A stretch of 10,849 nt of DNA from Clostridiales bacterium (GCA_018370615.1 JAGZAC010000034.1:1-10849), one strand, 5' to 3'. Counted from the stretch's first letter, positions 4,639 to 10,849 are shown. Numbers and translations are program-made. The notes: generated by a model not told the origin, from the letters alone.

Positions 4639-5595
4639 ATGGCAAACAAAGGAAAGAAAATCGTTATACTAGGCGCCGGCAACGTGGGTGCTTCTATCGC
4701 ATATACCCTGACCGTACAGGGAGTAGCATCTGAAATTGTACTGATTGATATTAACTTCAATAAGGCAAAAGGGGAGGCTATGGACATCATTCAGGGCACC
4801 GCCTTCTGCCCGCCGGTCAATATTTATGCCGGTCAATATGAAAATGCAAAGGATGCCGACATCGTTATCGTCACCGTGGGCGCCGCGAGAAAGCCGGGAC
4901 AATCCAGAATTGACCTAGCCCAGGGAAACGTAAACATTGTAAAACAGGTGATGCCGCAGATCATCCCTTACGCGCCGGGCGCTGTGTATGTGGTAGTGAG
5001 CAACCCTGTGGACATCATCACCTATGCGATCATAAAAACCACTGAGCTGAGCGCCTCCCAGGTAATCGGCTCCGGCACTACGCTGGACTCTGCGCGTCTG
5101 CGCTCCCGTCTGGCGGAGCATGTGGGACTTAACCCCAAAAATGTTCATGCATATGTGCTGGGAGAGCACGGAGACTCCTCTGTCATTCCCTGGTCACTGG
5201 CTACCATTGGCGGCATTCCTATGAATACATATTGCCTGGAAGTCTGTAACGAACACAATCGCTGCGGCAAAGCGGAGCTGCGGGAAATCGAAGAAGATGT
5301 GCGCACCGCCGGGGCGAAGGTTATCGCAAATAAGGGAGCTACCTATTACGCCATTGCCCTCGCCGTATCCAGAATTTGTTCCTGTATCATCCGCGATACC
5401 GGCTCTGTTCTCACCGTGTCCAGTCTGCTTAATGGGCAGTACGGTCTCTCTGACGTCTGTCTCAGCATTCCCTATGTAGTAGGAGCATACGGTATTTCTC
5501 ACTCTATTGCTTCTCCGCTGACAGCGCCGGAGCAAAAGCAGCTGGAGCAAAGCGCCGCTGCTCTGCGGTCTGTCCTTGACTCTCTGGAGTTTTAA
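4639..5595 (+). CDS. L-lactate/malate dehydrogenase family protein, Arg at the specificity position (probable malate dehydrogenase)
   Basis: This 318-residue NAD-dependent 2-hydroxyacid dehydrogenase has the GAGNVG nucleotide loop (12-17), Asp37 for the NAD ribose, and SNPVDI (121-126). Asp150 and Arg153 match the classical Asp168/Arg171 pair, and GEHGDS (175-180) holds the catalytic His177. Most of the chain reads like lactate dehydrogenase. In the mobile loop, however, ARKPGQSR (83-90) puts Arg84 where lactate dehydrogenases have Gln102. The Gln102Arg change is the classic mutation that turned Bacillus stearothermophilus lactate dehydrogenase into a malate dehydrogenase. Thr234 keeps the lactate-type residue at position 246. 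I therefore favour malate/oxaloacetate as substrate, but an automatic annotation would probably say L-lactate dehydrogenase. GAGGA stands six bases before the ATG. A malic enzyme follows after 69 bases in the same operon, which supports a malate role. Family certain, substrate inferred. Confidence 0.9.
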   Translation: MANKGKKIVILGAGNVGASIAYTLTVQGVASEIVLIDINFNKAKGEAMDIIQGTAFCPPVNIYAGQYENAKDADIVIVTVGAARKPGQSRIDLAQGNVNIVKQVMPQIIPYAPGAVYVVVSNPVDIITYAIIKTTELSASQVIGSGTTLDSARLRSRLAEHVGLNPKNVHAYVLGEHGDSSVIPWSLATIGGIPMNTYCLEVCNEHNRCGKAELREIEEDVRTAGAKVIANKGATYYAIALAVSRICSCIIRDTGSVLTVSSLLNGQYGLSDVCLSIPYVVGAYGISHSIASPLTAPEQKQLEQSAAALRSVLDSLEF

Positions 5596-5664
5596 TATTC
5601 ACATAGCAAAACACAGCGCCTATCGCGCCGCATAGAAAAAAATTTTGCAAAGGAGTATTGGAAA

Positions 5665-6837
5665 ATGGATTATGCAAAGGAATCTCTGAAAAAACACGCC
5701 CAGTGGAAAGGCAAGATTGAAGTAGTCTGCCGCGCTCCTCTGGAAACCCGGGACGATCTGTCTCTGGCATATACCCCTGGTGTTGCCCAGCCCTGCCTGG
5801 AAATTCAAAAGGATGTTAATAAAAGCTACGAGCTCACCCGCCGGGCAAACCTGGTAGCAGTGATAACAGACGGTACAGCCGTTTTGGGGCTGGGTGATAT
5901 TGGACCGGAAGCCGGCATGCCCGTTATGGAAGGAAAGTGCGCTCTGTTCAAGGCCTTTGGAGACGTGGATGCATTTCCTCTTTGCGTGCGCTCCAAGGAT
6001 GTAGATGAAATTGTAAAAACTGTACAGCTGATTGCCGGCAGCTTCGGCGGCATAAATTTGGAGGACATTTCGGCTCCCCGCTGCTTTGAAATTGAGCGCA
6101 GATTGAAGGAATGCTGCGATATTCCCATTTTCCACGACGACCAGCACGGTACCGCAGTTGTGACTCTGGCCGCTATGATCAATGCACTGAAGCTCTGCGG
6201 CAAAAAGCTGGAGGACATCACTGTAGTCACCAGCGGCGCAGGCGCCGCCGGCATTGCCATCATTCGCCTATTGATTTCTATGGGACTGAAAAACGTCATC
6301 TTGTGTGACCGCAAAGGCACCATCTACAAGGGACGGGACGGTTTGAACAAAGAAAAGGAAGAAATGGCAGAAATCACCAACCTGCAATGCAAAAAAGGCA
6401 CCCTTGCCCAGGTGCTGGTGGGAGCAGACGTATTCATCGGTGTATCTGCACCCGGCTGTGTCACAAAGGAAATGGTAGCGAGCATGAATAAAAATCCCAT
6501 TCTCTTCCCCATGGCCAACCCCACACCGGAAATTATGCCGGATCTGGCAAAGGAAGCAGGTGCCGCCATTGTAGGTACCGGACGCAGCGACTTCCCCAAC
6601 CAGATCAACAATGTGCTGGCCTTCCCCGGGATTTTCCGTGGTGCGCTGGACGTTCGCGCGTCGGACATCAATGACGAGATGAAAATCGCCGCAGCATATG
6701 CTATTGCCAACAGCATTCCCGAAAGTGAGCTCAATGCGGACTATATCATTCCCTCCGCATTGGATAAGTCTGTAAGCGCTGCCGTGGCTGCTGCTGTGGC
6801 CAAGGCTGCAAGGGACAGCGGCGTTGCTAGAATTTAA
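5665..6837 (+). CDS. Malic enzyme, NAD(P)-dependent, short bacterial type
   Basis: This 390-residue cytosolic enzyme decarboxylates malate oxidatively to pyruvate and CO2 and yields NAD(P)H; it can run in reverse. The length is usual for the short bacterial form without the C-terminal phosphotransacetylase-like domain. Visible landmarks are SLAYTPGVA with catalytic Tyr36, VITDGTAVLGLGDIG (66-80), GMPVMEGK with the catalytic Lys91, LEDI (132-135) and FHDDQHGT (156-163) for metal binding, the GAGAAG nucleotide loop (191-196), and ANPTPEI (284-290). Asp215 at the end of the second strand (CDRKG) suggests NAD, but cofactor choice is uncertain from sequence. AAGGAG lies nine bases before the ATG. 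It shares an operon with the dehydrogenase upstream, 69 bases away without a terminator, and ends at the hairpin at 6881-6928. Together the two could convert oxaloacetate to pyruvate, or the reverse, through malate. Confidence 0.95.
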   Translation: MDYAKESLKKHAQWKGKIEVVCRAPLETRDDLSLAYTPGVAQPCLEIQKDVNKSYELTRRANLVAVITDGTAVLGLGDIGPEAGMPVMEGKCALFKAFGDVDAFPLCVRSKDVDEIVKTVQLIAGSFGGINLEDISAPRCFEIERRLKECCDIPIFHDDQHGTAVVTLAAMINALKLCGKKLEDITVVTSGAGAAGIAIIRLLISMGLKNVILCDRKGTIYKGRDGLNKEKEEMAEITNLQCKKGTLAQVLVGADVFIGVSAPGCVTKEMVASMNKNPILFPMANPTPEIMPDLAKEAGAAIVGTGRSDFPNQINNVLAFPGIFRGALDVRASDINDEMKIAAAYAIANSIPESELNADYIIPSALDKSVSAAVAAAVAKAARDSGVARI

Positions 6838-6880
6838 TTGTTAATATTGTAGAATATTCCCAGTAGGTTACTGCTGGCAT

Positions 6881-6928
6881 GCCCTCTTTGCGGCTTCACA
6901 GAAGACGCTTCAAGAGGGCTTTTTCTTT
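6881..6928 (+). terminator. Intrinsic terminator of the dehydrogenase/malic enzyme operon
   Basis: GCCCTCTT (6881-6888) pairs with AAGAGGGC (6912-6919), with further partial pairing inside (CTTC with GAAG). TTTTTCTTT follows. It lies 43 bases after the malic enzyme stop. Confidence 0.85.
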
Positions 6929-7047
6929 GTATTATTTGAATTTTTAAATAAAATTTCTACAATGTAAAATTTAGGTAATTTTTTTCTGTAGTATTTCCAA
7001 ACAGTTTTCAACACCCCGCAACAGAAAAAAACCTTGGAGCATGGACA

Positions 7048-7079
7048 TTTCCACAGACTTTTCCACAGGGTGTGGATTG
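7048..7079. promoter_or_regulatory. Cluster of TCCACA motifs, resembling DnaA boxes or an operator
   Basis: TTTCCACA (7048-7055), TTTTCCACA (7059-7067) and, inverted, TGTGGATTG (7071-7079) lie within 32 bases. The last two form a perfect inverted repeat TCCACA-GGG-TGTGGA. TTTTCCACA differs from the consensus DnaA box TTATCCACA at one position. No replication gene is near, so a regulatory site is more likely than an origin. Confidence 0.3.
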
Positions 7080-7148
7080 TTTTCGCTTGAAAACAAATTT
7101 TAGAATGAATGTTCACGTTTTGTTCAAAATGTACAACTCTTCCCATAT

Positions 7149-7185
7149 AGTCAAAAAGGCCGTCCTTTGGACGGCCTTTTTGACT
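7149..7185. terminator. Very strong bidirectional terminator
   Basis: A perfect 17-pair stem runs from 7149-7165 to 7169-7185, with AAAAAGGCCGTCC on one arm, GGACGGCCTTTTT on the other and a TTT loop. TCCCA (7141-7145) and TGGGA (7185-7189) give extra outer symmetry. A-run and T-run make it work in either direction. The malic enzyme already has its own terminator, so this one probably ends another transcript or insulates the GH20 promoter eight bases further on. Confidence 0.9.
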
Positions 7186-7193
7186 GGGAACAA

Positions 7194-7222
7194 TTGACTT
7201 TGAAAAGCGCCTGTGATAGAAT
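7194..7222 (+). promoter_or_regulatory. Promoter of the GH20-birA operon
   Basis: TTGACT (7194-7199), 17 bases, TAGAAT (7217-7222), with TGTGA before the -10. It is close to consensus and very like the promoter of the XRE regulator. The likely start is near 7229, which gives a leader of about 65 bases. Confidence 0.8.
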
Positions 7223-7237
7223 GAACCAAGATCGACC

Positions 7238-7254
7238 GGCTGCCTTCGGCAGCC
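7238..7254 (+). promoter_or_regulatory. Leader hairpin upstream of the GH20 gene
   Basis: GGCTGCC (7238-7244) pairs perfectly with GGCAGCC (7248-7254) around TTC. No T run follows, so it is more likely an mRNA-stabilising 5' stem than an attenuator. Confidence 0.4.
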
Positions 7255-7295
7255 TCTGTAGGGAAAAATTTAACGGCTTGGAAGGATAGAATACA

Positions 7296-8765
7296 ATGGC
7301 AATGCTTACAGAAGTGGTTCCCTCCCCCAAGGGATTTTGCGGAGAGGAATATGTGCGCTGGTTTACGCCCAGCCTCTTTTACGGTGAATATCTGGAGCCC
7401 GCCCAGACCTTTTGTACATATGCAAAGAAGGGACCGGATTTGGAAATTTCTCTGACCGCGTCTGCTGACGGAGACGAAGAGGGCATTTACCTTATTACGG
7501 ACACTTCCTGTGCAGAGGGAGAGTATAAGCTGACGGCGGGGGACAATGGGAAAATCCTTTTGCGTGCTGCCGGACGGGAAGGTATCCGCTACGGCCTTGC
7601 TACCCTGCTGCAGATGACGAAAAATGCCCAGGGAAAGCTGCAGGTGCCTGTGGGAACCGTGTGGGATCAACCGGACACCTCCTACCGCGGACTGATGATC
7701 GACTGTGCCCGCAGCCGCCACGCGCTGCCTCTGCTTCTGGAATATATCGATATGTGCTGGCTGTACAAAGTGAAATACCTGCAGCTGCATTTCTCCGATG
7801 ACGAGGCCTATACCCTGCCGTCTCGTATTTTCCCGGAGGCGACCAGTCCGGACAGATGCTATACATATGGGGAACTCGAGCAGCTGCGGGCATATGCCCG
7901 CTCCCGGGACGTACAGCTTGTCCCGGAGATTGACGCGCCCGGCCATGCCACCTATCTCCAGAAAAAATATCCCCAGGTATTCGGGGAAAAAGGGATTATC
8001 TGCTTCCACGAAAAGACGATAGAAGCTATGCAGAGCTTGTATCGGGAGCTGTGTGAGCTGTTTCCTGAATCTCAGTACATCCACATCGGCGGAGACGAAG
8101 GCCGTATGGGTTGGTGGCTGGACTGCGACGAGTGTATCCGGTACGGCCGCTCCCTGGGATATAAGGAAGAAAACGAAGCGCCGGGTATTCCCGGCCGAGA
8201 ATATGTGATGCTCCAGTATCTAGGTCATTTTATCGGAAAGATGGCCCAGGCTGTACTGGAATGCGGCAGAAAACCCATTGTTTGGGAAGGATTCAGCAAA
8301 TACGTCAACGATATGATTCCGAAAGAAGTTACGGTAATGGCATGGGATGGCAGCTTTCAAACAGCCCAGTCTCTGCTCCAAAGCGGCTTTTCCATCATTA
8401 ACTGCTCCTGGATTCCCAACTATATTGTGACACCCACCTGGTATTACACCATGCGGGACTGCTACAACTGGGATGTATACTCCTTTGGTTCCATATCCGA
8501 GCACTCCGCTTACTATGAAAACACCACCCGCATCCACCCGACCAAAGCCGTTTTAGGCGGACAGCTGAACGCCTGGGGAGATACGGTGGAAAAGGCATTT
8601 CCTACCTTGGAAGAAGGACTTGCCGATGAGCAGATGAAGATCCGCCGGCGTCTGCCGTATATCATGGAGAATACCTGGAACCGGGACAAACAAAGAAGCT
8701 TTGACCAGGTGCAGGAAGCGGCGGAGGCAGCAGATGCTCTGTGCGGCCGAATTCTTGGAAAATAG
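7296..8765 (+). CDS. Glycoside hydrolase family 20, beta-N-acetylhexosaminidase
   Basis: This 489-residue protein removes terminal beta-linked N-acetylglucosamine or N-acetylgalactosamine by the substrate-assisted GH20 mechanism. An N-terminal alpha/beta domain (about 1-125) closes with AAGREGIRYGLATLLQM (91-107), typical of the GH20 N-domain. The barrel starts at SYRGLMIDCARSRH (129-142). EIDAPGHA (211-218) and HIGGDEG (263-269) follow, with the catalytic pair Asp267-Glu268. Later substrate-pocket segments are VWEGF (329-333), MAW (348-350) and QLNAWGD (423-429). No signal peptide or membrane segment is present, so it should act inside the cell on imported sugars such as mucin or cell-wall fragments. 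GGAAGGA stands nine bases before the ATG; Met3 is a weaker alternative. birA follows after 29 bases. Family very sure; linkage and sugar preference unknown. Confidence 0.93.
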   Translation: MAMLTEVVPSPKGFCGEEYVRWFTPSLFYGEYLEPAQTFCTYAKKGPDLEISLTASADGDEEGIYLITDTSCAEGEYKLTAGDNGKILLRAAGREGIRYGLATLLQMTKNAQGKLQVPVGTVWDQPDTSYRGLMIDCARSRHALPLLLEYIDMCWLYKVKYLQLHFSDDEAYTLPSRIFPEATSPDRCYTYGELEQLRAYARSRDVQLVPEIDAPGHATYLQKKYPQVFGEKGIICFHEKTIEAMQSLYRELCELFPESQYIHIGGDEGRMGWWLDCDECIRYGRSLGYKEENEAPGIPGREYVMLQYLGHFIGKMAQAVLECGRKPIVWEGFSKYVNDMIPKEVTVMAWDGSFQTAQSLLQSGFSIINCSWIPNYIVTPTWYYTMRDCYNWDVYSFGSISEHSAYYENTTRIHPTKAVLGGQLNAWGDTVEKAFPTLEEGLADEQMKIRRRLPYIMENTWNRDKQRSFDQVQEAAEAADALCGRILGK

Positions 8766-8794
8766 GCAGAAAAAAACGCAGAAAGGATAATTTC

Positions 8795-9775
8795 ATGTCT
8801 GCGAAAGAGAAAATTCTGGAAAGATTGGAGAGTAATCGGGGCAGCTACGTGTCCGGCGAAGCGCTTGCAAAGGAAGTGCATGTTTCCCGCACTGCAGTAT
8901 GGAAGGCAATTGTTGCTCTGCGTGCTGACGGATACAATATTCAGGGAGTGACAAAGCTGGGATATGCACTGGCGTCGGACACAGACCGGCTCACCGCTGC
9001 GGGCATTGGGGCATGTCTCTCTCCGGAACTTCGAGAGAAAATTTCCATTTGCTCCTTTGAATCGCTGGATTCTACCAATAACGAAGCAAAACGGCAGCTG
9101 GCTGCCGGTGGATTGGCGCAGGAGCAGGTGCTGCTAATCACTGCGGAAGAGCAGACTGCCGGCCGGGGCCGCCTGGGACGAAGCTTTTACTCTCCCTTCG
9201 GCACCGGTATTTACATGAGCTTCGTCTTTACCGCATCCGCCTCTCTGACCGATGCGGTGGGAATTACCAGTGCCGCAGCGGTGGCGGTGGTTCGTGCCGT
9301 GAAGCGGCTTACTGGAAAGGCGGTGCAGATCAAATGGGTGAACGATATATTCCTGGACGGAAAAAAAATCTGCGGCATTCTCACGGAAGCGGTGACCAGT
9401 CTGGAAAACAGCCGGGCCCAGCAGATTGTTGTAGGGATCGGCATCAACTGCGCCACGGTGGATTTCCCCGAAGAGATGGGGGGGATTGCCGGATCTCTGA
9501 AGGGAACGGACGTGCGGCGATGTGCCCTGTGCGCGGCAGTGACGGAAGAACTGTACGATTTTATCGGGCAGCTGTCTCAGCGACCCTGGATGGAGGAATA
9601 CCGGACAGCTTCCCTGGTGCTCGGCAAGGAGATTTTGTGTATACAAGGAGAGCATACTTTTCCTGCGGTAGCGGAAGAAATCGATGAGACGGGAGGACTT
9701 ATTGTGCGCTGCGTGGACGGAACGCGAAAGGCGCTGCATTCCGGAGAGGTGAGCGTTCGTCTTGCCGGGGGTTAA
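8795..9775 (+). CDS. birA: Bifunctional biotin-protein ligase and biotin operon repressor
   Basis: This 326-residue protein activates biotin with ATP and attaches it to the carrier lysine of biotin-dependent carboxylases; the N-terminal domain allows repression of biotin genes. A winged helix-turn-helix covers about 3-60 (ALAKEVHVSRTAVWKAIVAL). The ligase domain shows DSTNNEAK (92-99), GRGRLGR (123-129, biotinyl-AMP loop), GTGIYMS (136-142), KWVNDIFLDGKKICGIL (180-196) with Lys180, and VVGIGIN (212-218). The C-terminal small domain ends near HSGEVSVR (315-322). The frame is open further upstream, to an ATG at 8741 inside the GH20 gene. The ATG at 8795 has GAAAGGA before it and starts the usual sequence, so I chose it. 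It is second in the GH20 operon. I find no paired biotin-operator sequence in the window, so its targets lie elsewhere. Confidence 0.95.
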   Translation: MSAKEKILERLESNRGSYVSGEALAKEVHVSRTAVWKAIVALRADGYNIQGVTKLGYALASDTDRLTAAGIGACLSPELREKISICSFESLDSTNNEAKRQLAAGGLAQEQVLLITAEEQTAGRGRLGRSFYSPFGTGIYMSFVFTASASLTDAVGITSAAAVAVVRAVKRLTGKAVQIKWVNDIFLDGKKICGILTEAVTSLENSRAQQIVVGIGINCATVDFPEEMGGIAGSLKGTDVRRCALCAAVTEELYDFIGQLSQRPWMEEYRTASLVLGKEILCIQGEHTFPAVAEEIDETGGLIVRCVDGTRKALHSGEVSVRLAGG

Positions 9776-9894
9776 AGGAAAAACTGGCAGAAAACTTTAG
9801 TTTATAACATATTAACCAAAAAAAGATGCAAATTCATGAAAACATTCCGCAAAGTTCACAATCCATACTTACAGTTTTCACATATGGCTGGTAG

Positions 9895-9924
9895 TATAAT
9901 ATTGGAAAAGGAAAGGACCTTTCC
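9895..9924 (+). promoter_or_regulatory. -10 box with an adjacent perfect inverted repeat
   Basis: TATAAT (9895-9900) lacks a good -35. At the expected start site GGAAAGG-A-CCTTTCC (9910-9924) is a perfect 7+1+7 inverted repeat, well placed for a repressor. ACTGC-AAA-GCAGT (9936-9948) is a smaller stem just before the ribosome binding site. The rest of 9776-9890 holds no gene, and I see no strong terminator for birA there. Confidence 0.45.
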
Positions 9925-9968
9925 AGTGTGTAGTAACTGCAAAGCAGTATGTAAAGGATTGTGATGTT

Positions 9969-10235
9969 ATGAGTGATACATTGATTCATGGTGTTGTAAA
10001 TAAGCGAATCGAAGAAGCTGAAGCCGCAGGGGACGTAGAACTTTTGCAGCAGCATTTGTCTGCAAACTATGATGAACAGGTGCACCGGGCAGTGTACCGC
10101 GCCTTGGGGCATATTGGCGGAATGAAAAGCCTGCGGATTCTTGTAGAGGCCGCTTCCAGGGAGACCTCCGATGAGACGAAGGGCATCATTTTAGAGGCGC
10201 TGGCGGATGCCGTGTGGGCCCGGTCGCAAATGTAA
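9969..10235 (+). CDS. Small HEAT-like repeat protein, function unknown
   Basis: This 88-residue soluble, mainly helical protein is without enzyme motifs. Residues 35-84 read like one and a half HEAT-type helix pairs: DEQVHRAVYRALGHIG (35-50), then GMKSLRILVEAAS (51-63), a loop, and ETKGIILEALADAVW (69-83). The N-terminal part is acidic and helical. Such repeats bind other proteins, but one this short would need a partner or self-association. AAAGGA (9953-9958) stands ten bases before the ATG. It is monocistronic in appearance, with a -10 box and an inverted repeat upstream. The gene after it has its own promoter. Real gene likely, because of the ribosome site, repeat pattern and codon use; function not readable. 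Confidence 0.75.
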   Translation: MSDTLIHGVVNKRIEEAEAAGDVELLQQHLSANYDEQVHRAVYRALGHIGGMKSLRILVEAASRETSDETKGIILEALADAVWARSQM

Positions 10236-10255
10236 AAAATAATAGGGAAACCGTA

Positions 10256-10283
10256 TTGCATTTTGCTGTTTTTGTGTTATACT
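10256..10283 (+). promoter_or_regulatory. Promoter of the cysteine-rich membrane protein gene
   Basis: TTGCAT (10256-10261), 16 bases, TATACT (10278-10283), with TGT before the -10 giving an extended -10. The start would be near 10290, followed by a leader of about 75 bases. Confidence 0.65.
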
Positions 10284-10302
10284 ATATTTATATAGGAAAA
10301 AT

Positions 10303-10341
10303 CATTTGGGCCTGTTAAGTGTATCGGGCCCGTCACAAATG
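10303..10341 (+). promoter_or_regulatory. Structured leader in front of the cysteine-rich protein
   Basis: CATTTG (10303-10308) pairs with CAAATG (10336-10341), and GGCC (10309-10312) with GGCC (10327-10330). Five bases are bulged on the right arm and the loop is 14 bases. It ends four bases before the AAAGG of the ribosome site. It does not match a riboswitch class I know. Confidence 0.4.
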
Positions 10342-10364
10342 CAAAGAAAGGCATGGTTGTAACA

Positions 10365-10664
10365 ATGAAAAAAACTGAAGAAAAGCGTGTAAGCGTTGTA
10401 AAAATCATCGCTATATCTGCCGGGGTTGCCCTGCTGATTGTCACCATAGCAGCCCTGCTGTACAAATTTTTCAAAAAGTATTTCCGCATTTCCTTTGACT
10501 GCGGCGATTGTGATACCTGTTGTCAGGACTGCTTCGGCGATGAGTTTGATCCGCTGTGCAGCTGCGACGAGGACTTTGCGCCGGGATGCAGCATCTGTGA
10601 TGAAAGCGACGCCGCGGAGGATGCTGCCGCCGCTGCGGAGGATGCAGAATCAGAGGAAGCATAA
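10365..10664 (+). CDS. Small single-pass membrane protein with a nine-cysteine domain
   Basis: This 99-residue protein has a short basic start (MKKTEEKR), one hydrophobic helix at about 11-33, a basic stop (KFFKK) and a compact domain with nine cysteines (46, 49, 52, 53, 56, 65, 67, 75, 78) spaced CxxCxxCCxxC, CxC and CxxC. An acidic, alanine-rich tail (DAAEDAAAAAEDAESEEA) ends it. The positive-inside rule is ambiguous, since basic residues flank both sides. The cysteines could bind metal or form disulfides, depending on the side of the membrane. I do not recognise a family. An ATG four codons earlier (10353) is in frame but only one base from the AAAGG, so I prefer the second ATG, 13 bases after it. 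It has its own promoter, a folded leader and a terminator. Confidence 0.75.
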   Translation: MKKTEEKRVSVVKIIAISAGVALLIVTIAALLYKFFKKYFRISFDCGDCDTCCQDCFGDEFDPLCSCDEDFAPGCSICDESDAAEDAAAAAEDAESEEA

Positions 10665-10729
10665 ACAGGCAAAGGCAGTCTGCTGACAGGCATCGGCGTT
10701 TTTGCATGTGCGAAAATCAATATTAGTGC

Positions 10730-10763
10730 GAAAGCGGACCTGTGCAGCGTCCGCTTTCTTTTT
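10730..10763 (+). terminator. Intrinsic terminator of the cysteine-rich protein gene
   Basis: GAAAGCGGAC (10730-10739) pairs perfectly with GTCCGCTTTC (10749-10758), and the T run continues to 10763. It lies 65 bases after the stop. From 10764 to the end I see no gene. Confidence 0.9.
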
Positions 10764-10849
10764 GAAAAGGATGTCCTAGAAGCAGCCCATAAGCCTCCCA
10801 CTTTATACAACTTTTGCCTTCTCATAAGGGAGCCCACACAAACTAAGTC

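Larger units (their letters stand above)
6936..7185 (+). ncRNA. Candidate small RNA gene, no family recognised
   Basis: This gene-free block between two terminators starts with a plausible promoter, TTGAAT (6936-6941), 16 bases, TACAAT (6958-6963), and ends with a very strong terminator. That implies a transcript of roughly 210 bases. Inside, GTTTTCAACACCC (7004-7016) can pair with GGGTG (7068-7072) and TTGAAAAC (7087-7094). Alternatively TTGTTTTC (7077-7084) pairs with GAAAACAA (7089-7096). The two folds exclude each other. I see no tRNA, 6S or riboswitch signature. The 5' part is AT-rich, where promoter look-alikes are common. Confidence 0.3.

Noticed and set aside
7048..7079. A replication origin based on DnaA-like boxes
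   Set aside because: Only three imperfect boxes exist. There is no AT-rich unwinding element directly beside them that stands out, and no dnaA, dnaN or other replication gene is in the window.
7113..8084. A 323-codon open frame opposite the GH20 gene
   Set aside because: It begins inside the GH20 coding region and runs through the strong terminator. The GH20 motifs on the plus strand explain the open frame.
9800..9830. A BirA operator near TTATAACATATTAACC
   Set aside because: The two half-sites do not match the expected spaced inverted repeat, and no biotin synthesis or transport gene follows.
10290..10352. A known riboswitch in the leader of the cysteine-rich protein
   Set aside because: The stem is clear, but no conserved core of a class I know is present and there is no terminator alternative in the leader.
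10785..10849. A degenerate hairpin-repeat unit at the right end
   Set aside because: AAGCCTCCCACTTTATACAAC and GGGAGCCC recall repeat parts, but order and pairing are not those of the family, so I could not support it.

Overview
The window looks like chromosomal DNA of a Gram-positive gut-type Clostridia, probably Oscillospirales. This rests on balanced base composition, strong AGGAGG-type ribosome binding sites, sigma-A-like promoters with 16-17 bp spacers, and a Firmicutes-type bifunctional BirA. It also rests on many copies of a GC-rich hairpin repeat (head ACAACCCCTCCG, tail AGGGGAGGCTTT), which I associate with that group from general familiarity; no search was possible. There is no transposase, integrase, phage gene, CRISPR array, tRNA or rRNA.

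Layout. (1) 1-1529, minus strand: an XRE-type helix-turn-helix regulator fused to four membrane segments, followed by an SdpI-family membrane protein. Each has its own promoter. The last 26 codons of the SdpI-family gene lie inside a copy of the repeat. (2) 1540-2352, plus strand: a membrane PAP2-type phosphatase with a variant third motif. (3) 2352-2606: repeats at the 3' ends of two convergent genes, oriented so that each could end transcription of its neighbour. (4) 2622-4003, minus strand: a PLP-dependent aspartate aminotransferase with a strong promoter. (5) 4004-4638: a divergent intergenic region with more repeats and a decaying tandem array of about 41 bp. (6) 4639-6928, plus strand: a two-gene operon. 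The first gene has the lactate dehydrogenase fold but arginine at the position that decides between pyruvate and oxaloacetate; the second is an NAD-type malic enzyme. An intrinsic terminator follows. (7) 6936-7185: a gene-free block with a possible promoter, internal hairpins and a very strong terminator, a candidate small RNA. (8) 7194-9775, plus strand: a cytosolic GH20 beta-N-acetylhexosaminidase and the biotin ligase/repressor BirA under one promoter. (9) 9895-10763, plus strand: a small HEAT-like protein, then a small single-pass membrane protein with nine cysteines, a structured leader and a terminator.

How the genes fit together. The aminotransferase, the dehydrogenase and the malic enzyme all work around aspartate, oxaloacetate, malate and pyruvate. 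If the dehydrogenase is a malate dehydrogenase, as its Arg84 suggests, the operon would interconvert oxaloacetate and pyruvate through malate and transfer reducing power. The regulator/SdpI pair may be an envelope stress or peptide immunity module; this is inferred from family and position only. The most unusual material is the repeat family. Its copies keep their stem-loops although the stem bases change from copy to copy, they come in opposed pairs, and one has become part of a protein.
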